DNA of 64,000 nt from Salvelinus alpinus (taxonomy: Eukaryota > Chordata > Actinopteri > Salmoniformes > Salmonidae), in contig NC_092096.1 of the NCBI RefSeq assembly GCF_045679555.1, forward strand, positions 27,109,993-27,173,992, read 5' to 3'. The notes under the pieces were generated by a model, which did not search any database, was not told the DNA's origin, and saw only the letters and a list, made by a program, of their open reading frames with translations. Within the stretch, counting starts at the first letter, position 1. Every line of letters starts with the position of its first letter. The position numbers and the translations under genes were made by a program. Below, piece by piece: positions 15,001 through 27,627 of this stretch.

Positions 15001-17236
15001 GTGTGGTATTGTGTTAACGTTTAATAATACATATCTAATGGAAGGGTGTGGTATTGTGTTCATGTTTAATAATACATATCTAATGGAAGGGTGTGGTATT
15101 GTGTTCATGTTTAATAATACATATCTAATGGAAGGGTGTGGTATTGTGTTAATGTTTAATAATACATATCTAATGGAAGGGTGTGGTATTGTGTTAACGT
15201 TTAATAATACATATCTAATGGAAGGGTGTGGCATTGTGTTAACGTATAATAATACATATCTAATGGAAGGGTGTGGTATTGTGTTAACGTTTAATAATAC
15301 ATATCTAATGGAAGGGTGTGGTATTGTGTTAATGTTTAATAATACATATCTAATGGAAGGGTGTGGTATTGTCTCAACGTATAATAATACATATCTAATG
15401 GAAGGGTGTGGTATTGTGTTAACGTTTAATAATACATATCTAATGGATGGGTGTGGTATTGTGTTAACGTTTAATAATACATATCTAATGGAAGGGTGTG
15501 GTATTGTGTTAACGTTTAATAATACATATCTAATGGAAGGGTGTGGTATTGTGTTCATGTTTAATAATACATATCTAATGGAAGGGTGTGGTATTGTGTT
15601 AATGTTTAATAATACATATCTAATGGAAGGGTGTGGTATTGTCTCAACGTATAATAATACATATCTAATGGAAGGGTGTGGTATTGTGTTAACGTTTAAT
15701 AATACATATCTAATGGAAGGGTGTGGTATTGTGTTAATGTTTAATAATACATATCTAATGGAAGGGTGTGGTATTGTGTTAACGTTTAATAATACATATC
15801 TAATGGAAGGGTGTGGTATTGTGTTAATGTTTAATAATACATATCTAATGGAAGGGTGTGGTATTGTGTTAATGTTTAATAATACATATCTAATGGAAGG
15901 GTGTGGTATTGTGTTAATGTTTAATAATACATATCTAATGGAAGGGTGTGGTATTGTGTTAATGTTTAATAATACATATCTAATGGAAGGGTGTGGTATT
16001 GTGTTAATGTTTAATAATACATATCTAATGGAAGGGTGTGGTATTGTGTTAATGTTTAATAATACATATCTAATGGAAGGGTGTGGTATTGTGTTAATGT
16101 TTAATAATACATATCTAATGGAAGGGTGTGGTATTGTGTTAATGTTTAATAATACATATCTAATGGAAGGGTGTGGTATTGTGTTAATGTTTAATAATAC
16201 ATATCTAATGGATGGGTGTGGTATTGTGTTAATGTTTAATAATACATATCTAATGGAAGGGTGTGGTATTGTGTTAACGTTTAATAATACATATCTAATG
16301 GAAGGGTGTGGTATTGTGTTAACGTTTAATAATACATATCTAATGGAAGGGTGTGGTATTGTGTTAACGTATAATAATACATATCTAATGGAAGGGTGTG
16401 GTATTGTGTTAATGTTTAATAATACATATCTAATGGTAGGGTGTGGTATTGTGTTCATGTTTAATAATACATATCTAATGGAAGGGTGTGGTATTGTGTT
16501 CATGTTTAATAATACATATCTAATGGAAGGGTGTGGTATTGTGTTCATGTTTAATAATACATATCTAATGGAAGGGTGTGGTATTGTGTTCATGTTTAAT
16601 AATACATATCTAATGGAAGGGTGTGGTATTGTGTTCATGTTTAATAATACATATCTAATGGAAGGGTGTGGTATTGTGTTAATGTTTAATAATACATATC
16701 TAATGGAAGGGTGTGGTATTGTGTTAATGTTTAATAATACATATCTAATGGAAGGGTGTGGTATTGTGTTAATGTTTAATAATACATATCTAATGGAAGG
16801 GTGTGGTATTGTGTTAACGTTTAATAATACATATCTAATGGAAGGGTGTGGTATTGTGTTAACGTTTAATAATACATATCTAATGGAAGGGTGTGGTATT
16901 GTGTTAATGTTTAATAATACATATCTAATGGCAGGGTGTGGTATTGTGTTAATGTTTAATAATACATATCTAATGGAAGGGTGTGGTATTGTGTTAACGT
17001 ATAATAATACATATCTAATGGAAGGGTGTGGTATTGTGTTAATGTTTAATAATACATATCTAATGGAAGGGTGTGGTATTGTGTTAACGTTTAATAATAC
17101 ATATCTAATGGAAGGGTGTGGTATTGTGTTAATGTTTAATAATACATATCTAATGGAAGGGTGTGGTATTGTCTCAACGTTTAATCATACATATCTAACT
17201 GACTGGTGTGGGATTGTGTCAACATTGAATAAAAAG
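1..17236 (+). repeat. 45-bp minisatellite array, about 380 units, open at left edge
   Basis: A head-to-tail array with a period of exactly 45 bp runs from the first base to about 17,236. The core of each unit is GGAAGGGTGTGGTATTGTG followed by TTTAATAATACATATCTAAT. Variation is confined to a few sites: GTGTTAATG, GTGTTAACG, GTCTCAACG or GTGTTCATG; TTTAAT or TATAAT; GGAAG, GGTAG, GGACG or GGATG. An extra 8 bp (GTATTGTG) near 11,983 shifts the phase once. The last unit (about 17,190-17,236) is degenerate. The plus strand carries about 11 G against 2-3 C per unit, a strong skew kept for 17 kb. Because 45 is a multiple of 3 and one frame has no stop, very long open frames result, with a 15-residue period (NNTYLMEGCGIVLMF). 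Most variant sites change the amino acid, so I do not read it as coding. The array starts outside the window. Confidence 0.98.
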
Positions 17237-17337
17237 TGAGTGTAAAGGAAGATGATAGGAAACAGCTTGGGAGGTGTATCAGCCTGATCCCACATCTGTT
17301 TGTGCTGTCATGTCAACTTGGTATGACAAGGGGAGTG

Positions 17338-17490
17338 TCTCAATTGCATACTCTTCGCGTCCTCTCCCCTCTCCTCCTTCTCAAAACCCATTGGATGAGA
17401 AAGCCAGAGGTCCCGCCCCTCTGAACTTCTCCTCCAATAGGTTTTGAGAAAGAGGCTAGGCGAGAGGACGCAGGGAGTATGCAATTGAGA
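17338..17490. mobile_element. Hairpin MITE-like repeat
   Basis: The two ends are inverted copies of each other: TCTCAATTGCATACTC at 17,338 pairs with its reverse complement ending at 17,490. Similarity continues inward through a CGTCCTCTC block and a TTCTCAAAACC block to a short centre near 17,400. There is no coding capacity. This fits a non-autonomous DNA transposon. I saw no convincing target-site duplication, so the family is not assigned. Confidence 0.6.
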
Positions 17491-17962
17491 TTCTCCCAAG
17501 GAGTGTTATGATGGCACACAGAGACTGGTACACAGGCTAGTTTCAGCTGTAACACAGTTAACAACTCCAATACAGCATAAACAACCAGAGAGTAATCATA
17601 TTGTAGAGGTTGAGTTCAAGTCCATCTTTATTGCAGCTGCGCTGCCCAGATTAACAGATAACACCCGGAGAAGTGTTTAATATCTCAAGAAATATGTTAC
17701 TTTAATATAGAATGTTATTGTATGTGAAGCCCAGCTGCAATAAAGACGACCTGGAGGGCAATGCATATCTGCAGTGATTGAATTCCGTCCCTACTCTCCT
17801 CGCAGCCTGATTGGACAGTAAGTGATGTGATACCTCTTTACTTCCTGCTCTTACAGGAAGTCATTAATTGGATCTTACTTATTACATTCTACACAGAGAG
17901 GTTTGAATGTGGAGCATTGTAAAGTAGAGTCTTTATTATCCCCGGGGGGCAATTCATTAAGC
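17491..17962. other. Spacer without recognisable gene
   Basis: No convincing coding exon, RNA gene or tandem repeat was seen. Two stretches containing a CAGCTGC/GCAGCTG core beside TTTATTGCAG or TGCAATAAAG (around 17,629 and 17,744) are in opposite orientation and may be remains of an inverted repeat. Confidence 0.4.
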
Positions 17963-18741
17963 AAAACATGTTTTTTTTTTTTCACCTTTATTTAACCAGG
18001 TAGGCTAGTTGAGAACAAGTTCTCATTTGCAACTGCGACCTGGCCAAGATAAAGCATAGCAGTGTGAACAGACAACAACACAGAGTTACACATGGAGTAA
18101 ACAATAAACAAGTCAATAACATAGTAGGGGGAAAGAAAAAAAAAGAGAATCTATATACAATGTGTGCAAAAGGCATGAGGAGGTAGGCAATAAATAGGCC
18201 ATAGGAGCAAATAATTATAATTTAGCAGATTAACACTGGGGTGATAAATCATCAGATGATCATGTGCAAATAGAGATACTGGTGTGCAAAAGAGCAGAAA
18301 AGTAAATAAATGAAAACAGTATGGGGATGAGGTAGGTAAATTGGGTGGGCTATATACCGATGGACTATGTACAGCTGCAGCGATCGGTTAGCTGCTCAGA
18401 TAGCAGATGTTTAAAGTTGTTGAGGGAGATAAAAGTCTCCAACTTCAGAGATATTCGTTCCAGTCGCAGGCAGCAGAGAACTGGAAGGAAAGGCGGCCAA
18501 ATGAGGTTTTGGCTTTAGGGATGATCAGTGAGATACACCTGCTGGAGCGAGTACTACGGGTGGGTGTTGCCATCGTGACCAGTGAACTGAGATAAGGCGG
18601 CGCTTTACCTAGCATAGCCTTGTAGACCTGGAGCCAGTGGGTCTGACGACGAACATGCAGCGAGGGCCAGCTGACTAGAGCATACAGGTCGCAGTGGTGG
18701 GTGGTATAAGGTGCTTTAGTAACAAAACGGATGGCACTGTG

Positions 18742-19902
18742 CTAAACTGCATCCAGTTTGCTGAGTAGAGTATTGGAAGCTATTTTGTAGATGACATCGC
18801 CGAAGTCGAGGATCGGTAGGATAGTCAGTTTTACTAGGGTAAGTTTGGCGGCGTGAGTGAAGGAGGCTTTGTTGCGAAATAGAAAGCCGACTCTCGATTT
18901 GATTTTGGATTGGAGATGTTTGATATGAGTCTGGAAGGAGAGTTTGCAGTCTAGCCAGACACCTAGGTACTTATAGATGTCCACATATTCTAGGTCGGAA
19001 CCATCCAGGGTGGTGATGCTAGTCGGGCGTGCGGGTGCAGGCAGCGACCGGTTGAAAAGCATGCATTTGGTTTTACTAGCGTTTAAGAGCAGTTGGAGGC
19101 CACGGAAGGAGTGTTGTATGGCATTGAAGCTCGTTTGGAGGTTAGATAGCACAGTGTCCAAGGAAGGGCCAGAAGTATACAGAATGGTGTCGTCTGCGTA
19201 GAGGTGGATCAAGGAATCGCCCGCAGCAAGAGCAACATCATTGATATATACAGAGAAAAGAGTCGGCCCGAGAATTGAACCCTGTGGTACCCCCATAGAG
19301 ACTGCCAGAGGACCGGACAACATGCCCTCCGATTTGACACACTGAACTCTGTCTGCGAAGTAGTTGGTGAACCAGGCAAGGCAGTCATTAGAAAAACCGA
19401 GGCTACTGAGTCTGCCGATAAGAATATGGTGATTGACAGAGTCGAAAGCCTTGGCCAGGTCGATGAAGACGGCTGCACAGTAATGTCTTTTATCGATGGC
19501 GGTTATGATATCGTTTAGTACCTTGAGCGTGGCTGAGGTGCACCCGTGACCGGCTCGGAAACCGGATTGCACAGCGGAGAAGGTACGGTGGGATTCGAGA
19601 TGGTCAGTGATCTGTTTGTTGACTTGGCTTTCGAAGACCTTAGATAGGCAGGGCAGGATGGATATAGGTCTGTAACAGTTTGGGTCCAGGGTGTCTCCCC
19701 CTTTGAAGAGGGGGATGACCGCGGCAGCTTTCCAATCCTTGGGGATCTCAGATGATACGAAGGAGAGGTTGAACAGGCTGGAAATAGGGGGTGCGACAAT
19801 GGCGGCGGACAGTTTCAGAAATAGAGGGTCCAGATTGTCAAGCCCAGCTGATTTGTATGGGTCCAGGTTTTGCAGCTCTTTCAGAAAAGCTACAGGATGC
19901 AA
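18742..19902 (-). pseudogene. LINE reverse transcriptase, truncated by a stop
   Basis: A 386-codon frame holds the RT palm and fingers in order: PKDWKAAAVIPLFKGG, NYRPISILPCLSKVFE (read here as NCYRPIS), QSGFRAGHGC, VFIDLAKAFDSVNH (first catalytic Asp), GVPQGSILGPTLFSVYIND, and the YADD box in HLYADDTILYTSG. A thumb-like KYLGVWLDCKLSF follows. The stop at 18,742 interrupts the usual C-terminus. The same frame continues past it with HSAIRFVTKAPY and later QTHWLQVYKAMLGKA, and recognisable residues reach about 18,405. This stop is a decay mutation. The 5' boundary is the deletion junction with the endonuclease frame, not a true start. Confidence 0.9.
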
Positions 19903-20536
19903 ATTTCTGCTTGAAAAAGCTGGCCTTTGCTTTCCTGACTGACTGCGTGTATTGGTTCCTGACTTCCCTGAACAGTTGCATATCGCGGGGACTATTCGAT
20001 GCTATTGCAGTTCGCCACAGGATGTTTTTGTGCTGGTCGAGGGCAGTCAGGTCTGGAGTGAACCAAGGGCTATATCTGTTCTTAGTTCTGCATTTTTTGT
20101 CTAAGATGGTGAGGAAGTTACTTTTAAAGAATGCCCAGGCATCCTCAACTGACGGGATGAGGTCAATATCCTTCCAGGATACCCGGGCCAGGTCGATTAG
20201 AAAGGCCTGCTCGCAGAAGTGTTTTAGGGAGCGTTTGACAGTGATGAGGGGTGGTCGTTTGACCGCGGACCCGTAGCGGATACAGGCAATGAGGCTGTGA
20301 TCGCTGAGATCCTGATTGAAGACAGCAGAGGTGTATTTGGAGGGCAAGTTGGTCAGGATAATGTCTATTAGGGTGCCCATGTTTACGGATTTAGGGTTGT
20401 ACCTGGTGGGTTCCTTGATGATTTGTGTGAGATTGAGGGCATCTAGCTTAGATTGTAGGACTGCCGGGGTGTTAAGCATATCCCAGTTTAGGTCACCTAA
20501 CAGAACAAACTCTGAAGCTAGATGGGGGGCGATCAA
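19838..20536 (-). pseudogene. LINE ORF middle part: AP-endonuclease C-half and linker
   Basis: This frame of 232 codons continues the endonuclease. EFVLLGDLNWDML holds the GDLN-type motif, GTLIDIILTN follows, and DLSDHSLI holds the catalytic SDH. Basic linker sequence follows (RNQYTQSVRKAKASFFKQKF). The frame then breaks, and the RT frame begins almost at once with FLKELQNLDPYKSAGLDNL. In related elements a longer linker separates these two parts, so I infer an internal deletion with frame change near 19,880. Confidence 0.8.
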
Positions 20537-21363
20537 TTCACAGATGGTGTCCAGGGCACAGCTGGGAGCTGAGGGGGGTCGGTAGCAGCAACAGTGAGAG
20601 ACTTATTTCTGGAGAGATTAATTTTTAAAATTAGAAGTTCGAACTGTTTGGGCATAGACCTGGAAAGTATGACAGAACTTTGCAGGCTATCTCTGCAGTA
20701 GATTGCAACTCCTCCCCCTTTGGCAGTTCTATCTTGATGGAAAGTGTTATAGTTGGGTATCGAAATCTCAGAATTTTTGGTGGCCTTCCTAAGCCAGGAT
20801 TCAGACACGGCAAGGACATCAGGGTTGGCAGAGTGTGCTAAAGCAGTGAGTAAAACAATCTTAGGGAGGAGGCTTCTGATGTTGACATGCATGAAACCAA
20901 GGCTTTTTTGATCACAGAAGTCAACAAATGAGGGTGCCTGGGGACATGCAGGGCCTGGGTTTACCTCCACATCACCCGAGGAACAGAGGAGTAGTAGGAT
21001 GAGGGTGCGGCTAAAGGCTATCAAAACTGGTCGCCTAGAGCGTTGGGGACAAGGAATAAAAGGAGCAGATTTATGGGCGTGGTAGAATATATTCAGGGCA
21101 TAATGTGCAGACAGGGGTATGGTGGGGTGCGGGTACAGCGGAGGTAAGCCCAGGCACTGGGTGATGATAAGAGAGGTTGTATCTCTGGACATGCTGGTTA
21201 TAATGGGTGAGGTCACCGCATGTGTGGGAGGTGGGACAAAGGAGGTATCAGAGGTATTAGGAGTGGAACTACGGGCTCCATTGTAAACTGAAACAATAAT
21301 AACTAACCCGAACAACAGTATACAAGGCATATTGATATTCGAGAGAGACATATAGTAAGGCAT
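20533..21363 (-). pseudogene. LINE ORF 5' part: hydrophobic N-terminus, 2A-like motif, AP-endonuclease N-half
   Basis: The frame is 276 codons, starting at a Met at 21,363. Residues about 12-27 are hydrophobic (PCILLFGLVIIVSVY), resembling a signal anchor. Near residues 119-138 a leucine-rich stretch runs into GDVEVNPGP, the 2A consensus DxExNPGP. After that comes the exonuclease-endonuclease-phosphatase fold: FMHVNIRSLLPK, then NPDVLAVSESWL with the metal-binding Glu, then KGGGVAIYCRDSL. The frame ends at a shift just after SLTVA (about 20,580). The next frame, at 20,536-19,838, carries the remaining endonuclease motifs. Endonucleases of this family nick target DNA to prime reverse transcription. 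As it stands the gene would give a truncated protein. Confidence 0.82.
20950..20976 (-). other. 2A-like ribosome-skipping motif (GDVEVNPGP)
   Basis: Nine codons on the minus strand read GDVEVNPGP, an exact match to D-(V/I)-E-x-N-P-G-P, preceded by a leucine-rich run as in known 2A sequences. In established examples the ribosome fails to form the Gly-Pro bond and continues, releasing two proteins from one frame. Such motifs have been reported in APE-type non-LTR retrotransposons. Here the N-terminal piece (about 136 residues, with a hydrophobic start) would separate from the endonuclease/RT part. Activity is inferred from the motif. Confidence 0.85.
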
Positions 21364-21896
21364 AAAGTAATCGCAGGTCTTGATTGGGAGAGCTAGCTAA
21401 AACAACAGGTGAGACAACAGCAGCTAGTCAGCTAACACAACAACAGCAGGTAAAATGGCGATGACTAGGCAGAGAGGGTCGGATTAACTACACACAGAGC
21501 CTGAGTTCGCGGCTGGGGCCGACAGATAAACACAAATAAACAGAATGGAGTACCGTGATTAATGGACAGTCCAGCAGGCATCAGCTATGTAGCCAAGTGA
21601 TCATAGTGTCCAGGGGGGAGCAGTGGATGGAGCAGGGAAGCCGTCACCACGATAGCACGCGGCGTTTAAAGTTAGTAGCCCGGCGGTGGTCTGCTCAGAC
21701 GGAGGCCGGTTGAGGGCACAGCGGATGGAGTATTCGTCGGCAGACCAGACGTGGTGGTGCGGCGCGGCGCCGTGTCGACAGAGAATCCAAGCCAGATGGC
21801 GAAAGAGGTATTGTAGAATTTTGTTTGCTAACTGGTGCTAGCTTCGTGGCAGTGGCGTTAGGGGATAGCTTCGGTACTAGGTGCCACGGAGGGTGC

Positions 21897-21969
21897 AAGC
21901 TAGCTGTGAGCTAGCTAGCTGCAAGCTGTGAGCTAGCTAGCTGCTAGCTAGCTGCAAGCTAGCTGTGAG
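21897..21969. repeat. AGCT-rich short repeats in LINE 5' UTR
   Basis: About 73 bp are built from repeated GCTAGCT, GCAAGCT and GTGAGCT words. The stretch lies in the 5' UTR of the minus-strand LINE and may reflect slippage or variable promoter monomers. Confidence 0.7.
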
Positions 21970-22417
21970 GATCAGAAGTAGTGGCTCAGGGATTACGGCA
22001 GGAATCCGGCGTTGTTGTGGAGAGACAGTCCGATGCTGGTAGATTGGCGAGTAATATCCAGGCTAAGAACAGGGCTGGTGTCTGTGCAGAAGGTAAAAGT
22101 GACTAAATAGCTTGTAGCTGATTAGCTGGTTAGCTACTGGAGGTTCTTGAATGTGTTCCAAAGTTAAAAATAATAGCGATTCCGTATCACATTGGGTGAG
22201 GCAGGTTACCGGAAGGTATAATCGAATTAAAAATCGAAAAGAGATAGATTTTTTTTTTTTTTATATATATACAAAAAATACGAAAAATACAAAAGTACAC
22301 GGGAGGACGGACAAAACACGCCTACACTGCTACGCCATCTTGGATCGAAAAACATGATGGAAAAACATGATGGACACATTACATTAAATATACACAAAAA
22401 CAATATACACAGCTATA

Positions 22418-22924
22418 CACTGAGGGGACAAAACTTTAGGAACACCTGCTCTTTCCATGGCATAGACTGACCAGGTGAATCCAGGTGCAAGCTGTGATCC
22501 CTTATTGATTTGTTAAATCCACTTTAATCAGTGTAGATGAAGGGGAGGAGACAGGTTAAAGAAGGATTTTCAAGCCACGAGACAATTGAGACATGAATAT
22601 GTGCCATTCAGATGGTGAATGGGCAAGAGAAAATATTTAAATGCCTTAGAACGGGGTATGGTAGTAGGTGCCAGGCCCACCGGTTTGTGTCAAGAACTGC
22701 AACGCCGCTGGGTTTTTCACGTTCAACAGTTTCTCGTGTGTATCAAGAATGGTCCACCACCCAAAGGATATCCAGCCAACTTGACAACTATGGGAAGTAT
22801 TGGAGTCAACATGGGCCAGCATCCCTGTGGAATGCTTTCAACACCTTGTAGAGTCCATACCCATATGAATTAAGGCTGTTCAACTCATTATTAGGAAGGT
22901 GTTCTTAATGTTTTGTCCACCCAG
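22418..22924. mobile_element. Internally deleted Tc1-like element
   Basis: The ends are inverted repeats (GACAAAACTTTAGGAACACC on the left; the complement of GGTGTTCTTAATGTTTTGTC on the right) and both are flanked by TA, the Tc1/mariner target. At 507 bp it is far shorter than an autonomous copy of about 1.6 kb. Remnant plus-strand coding is visible: a helix-turn-helix-like stretch LGFSRSTVSRVYQEW near 22,705-22,750, then a jump to a C-terminal-like end near 22,850. The catalytic domain is missing. Confidence 0.85.
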
Positions 22925-23256
22925 TAAGTAGACCTCTAAACCAGGCATGTGTAATGTGTATGGGTGTATGGTAATATGGTCGACACATCTTCCATCCACC
23001 GTTCATTGGCTGTTGTAATTGAATGACAGGGATGTTCTCAAATCAGAGGCTTTGAGTGTGAATGTATCCATTCCAGCAAAGTGTAAACTTAGAGTAGGGA
23101 TGTGAAGCAAGCGGGTGTAATCTTCTGTGCAATTCTAAATCAACCACTACCCCCCTACCGCCTACACACCTAAATAGATCTGAAAGGATTGGACATGTTG
23201 GCGAAGGTTCCACCTAGCCAACCAGACGGCAAGGGCGATGTTATCATGCTTATACT
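22925..23256. other. Spacer without recognisable gene
   Basis: I saw no coding exon, RNA gene or clear repeat between the Tc1 relic and the next MITE. Confidence 0.4.
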
Positions 23257-23441
23257 AGTGGAGGCTGGTGGGAGGAGCTATAGGAGGACGGTCTCATTGT
23301 AATGGCTGCAATGGAATAAACGGAACGGAGTCAAACATGTGGTTTCCATACGTTTAACGTGTTTCACTCCGTTCCATTGAGTGCATTCCAGACATTACAA
23401 TGAGACCGTCCTCCTATAGCTCCTCCCACCAGCCTCCTCTG
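23257..23441. mobile_element. Salmonid-type hairpin MITE
   Basis: A 185-bp element has terminal inverted repeats of about 48 bp that match almost perfectly. The left arm starts AGTGGAGGCTGGTGGGAGGA, and the right arm ends with the complement of AGAGGAGGCTGGTGGGAGGA. Between the arms are GGAATAAACGGAACGGAG and its partial inverse. I recognise this as a very common dispersed repeat of salmonid genomes. It has no coding capacity. Confidence 0.88.
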
Positions 23442-23486
23442 GCGTATATGCTATAGCTATGAGTTCCTTTCAAATATTCAGTACGT

Positions 23487-23690
23487 TTGGTATTTATTAG
23501 GATCCCCATTAGCCGCTGCAAAAGCATCAGCTACTCTTCCTGGGGTCCACATGAAACATGACCGAGTACAGAACATTATTAGTCAAGGACTGAAATACAT
23601 ACATTTAAAACATCCCACCTAACCTACATATCAGTATATACACACATCAGATGATACAAAAATAATATCTGGAATAGAATGTGTGCCGTC
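23487..23690. mobile_element. Dispersed LINE/SINE-tail fragment
   Basis: It contains TTATTAGGATCCCCATTAGC and CAGCTACTCTTCCTGGGGTC, words found in many salmonid repeat copies. The same words occur, diverged, in the short poly(A) insert at 29,719-29,795. Boundaries are approximate. Confidence 0.6.
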
Positions 23691-23859
23691 TGAGGGTTAC
23701 GCTTGGTATTCATCCAAATCCATGGGCATACACAATCTGGTTCTTGTATGTCCATGCCTGCAGCTTTCCTTGTCTCATGCCTCCTGTGCACTCACTGGGA
23801 CAGCCAGTTGAGTGCTGCTTCCCTCTCTCTAACTGTGTGTGCCTGGGGTGTGTGAGTGA

Positions 23860-25877
<2,018 letters not shown>

Positions 25878-25901
25878 TTGTTCTTAATCCATTTGAAAGC
25901 A

Positions 25902-26141
25902 ATGGGATGCAACATTTCAAAAAGCTTCCCAGGTTCCAAAAAGCATCAGATCAGATCCATCCGGTCACACTTACAAAATGATTCCTCCCAGTCCCGAGGA
26001 GAAGTTGTGCCCGTTGAAAGGAGAGAGAGCATGAACCACATCAATTCTATCCAGTTAGGCGCCATTGAATTTGTCACTCAGTGCCAAGACATTAGATGCA
26101 TTGACCCCCGTGCCCACAGTGCTGAAGAAGAGCGGCTATAA
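25902..26141 (+). CDS. Candidate small myristoylated protein (unidentified)
   Basis: A 79-codon frame starts at an ATG in strong Kozak context (G at -3, G at +4) and begins MGCNISK. Gly2, Ser6 and Lys7 fit the N-myristoyltransferase consensus, and Cys3 would be a palmitoylation site, as in membrane-tethered small signalling proteins. The rest is basic and then mixed (KKHQIRSIRSHLQND; later EFVTQCQDIRCIDPRAHSAE), with no domain I recognise. After the stop at 26,141 a canonical donor follows (CACAAG|GTGAGT, exon end 26,157). The next candidate exon, at 26,588, continues the other reading frame, so the stop may reflect a frameshift, an intron in the 3' UTR or a chance ORF. A possible acceptor precedes the ATG (about 25,899). 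No function is claimed. Confidence 0.35.
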   Translation: MGCNISKSFPGSKKHQIRSIRSHLQNDSSQSRGEVVPVERRESMNHINSIQLGAIEFVTQCQDIRCIDPRAHSAEEERL

Positions 26142-26587
26142 CGTTTCACATCACAAGGTGAGTTTACTGTCAAATGCACATTGAGTCTTGAATATCCTTT
26201 AATTATTACCAGTCTTTGAAGATCAGAAATGGCAAAGTTGGTGCCATGCGCTGGCGTACCACACACCCCACGTGTTCTGGTAGCATATGAACATGGCATA
26301 AACCACGGCAACAAAAAATTTGATTGAAAGGAAATTAGTTGTAAAACTTCAACATTTTCTTTCAGCCATAAGGAACATGTGAAGAATAGCAGAAAATGTA
26401 CTTAAAAAATGTGTGAAACTGTGGTACGCCAGTGGTGCCCTTCCACCCATTTCAACCAGGTTTGGATTAAAAAGAGCTGACATATGCTGATGGGAATGAG
26501 CTAGTTGTTGTTGTCCCTCGTGCATTAGGTGGAAATCTACTGCCTTCCATGTATCCCCCCCATGTTTGCTGTTTCAATCATTTCCAG

Positions 26588-26695
26588 ATGGAGGTTGATG
26601 CGACAATAGCGAATGTCCAAGTCATGTTGCAAGAGGAGGCGGGTGCCTGCGCTGACTCTGTACAAAACAATCCTCAATTGTCTGATAATGAATAA
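26588..26695 (+). other. Candidate terminal exon downstream of the MGCNISK ORF
   Basis: A good acceptor (GTTTCAATCATTTCCAG) is followed by 35 codons beginning MEVDATIANVQVML and ending LSDNE, then a stop. AATAAA at 26,691-26,696 overlaps the stop. Joined in phase 0 to the donor at 26,157, it matches the frame reading SGYNVSHHK at the end of the upstream exon, not the MGCNISK frame. The link to the upstream ORF is therefore uncertain. Confidence 0.3.
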
Positions 26696-27348
26696 AAGCT
26701 GTCCATCTTTTTTGGGAGAAATGGTCATTCACTGGTCAGTATTTATAAAGTGTAAATAGTGTTCGCTTTACATCAGGTAGCCTACTACTCTACTAATGTT
26801 TAGTAGTTCATTATTTATAAGGACCTATATTAAAACACCTTATATATTATCTTATTAATCATTCATAAATCATGTAAAAAAGCCTACTAGAATTTACAAC
26901 TGTAGGCGTAATAATTCATAAATGGTGAGAAAAACTGTTTAGAAGTGCCTTGTCAAAAACAATTCAAAGGAAACTCAAACTAATCTGTAAACTCCAAATA
27001 AGAGTATGTGTATTCCTGTTAGCAGTTAGTCCCTACGTTAAATTGAGTTCTCATGTTCATGCTAACCCACCCCCACAGTGGACTAAATGTCCTCACTGCA
27101 TTACCAGTGAATCACCAATCCTCGTTCCATGGAACCTAAAGACTCATCCGCTCTGAGAACATATTGGAAAAATAGCTGCCATAAAACACTGATTTATCAA
27201 AAGATAACTGTCTAAAAAATTGAAAGGACCCGGAACAGCTTCTATCCCCAAGCCATAAGCCTTCTGAACAAGACTGCTAAATAGATAATCAAATGGCTTC
27301 CCAGACTACCAGCATGGATCATTTTTGCACTAACTGTCCTGCACTGAT

Positions 27349-27582
<234 letters not shown>

Positions 27583-27627
27583 TTCAACTCCTGACTGACT
27601 ACACATACACACACAAAAAAACATTTT

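Larger units (their letters stand above)
17971..22348 (-). mobile_element. Near-complete APE-type LINE (L2/CR1-like), with target-site duplication
   Basis: The element reads on the minus strand. Its 3' end is a T12 run at 17,971 (poly-A on the minus strand) beside a CACCTTTATTTAACCAGG tail typical of salmonid LINEs. Its 5' end lies near 22,348, next to a GCCATCTTGGATC motif. AAAACATG flanks both ends (17,963-17,970 and 22,349-22,356), consistent with a target-site duplication made by target-primed reverse transcription. Order on the minus strand: 5' UTR (22,348-21,364), an N-terminal region with a 2A-like motif, an AP endonuclease, reverse transcriptase, 3' UTR. The coding region is broken near 20,580 (frameshift), near 19,880 (probable internal deletion) and at 18,742 (stop). 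It is therefore a full-length-type insertion that is now inactive. The clade (L2, CR1 or Rex1) is inferred from domain order only. Confidence 0.88.

Noticed and set aside
18-17239. Giant plus-strand open frames (3,994 and 1,753 codons) as a repetitive protein gene
   Set aside because: They follow from a 45-bp unit without stops in one frame; variable sites are mostly amino-acid changing, and the minus strand is also open for long stretches. No promoter or splice signals stand out.
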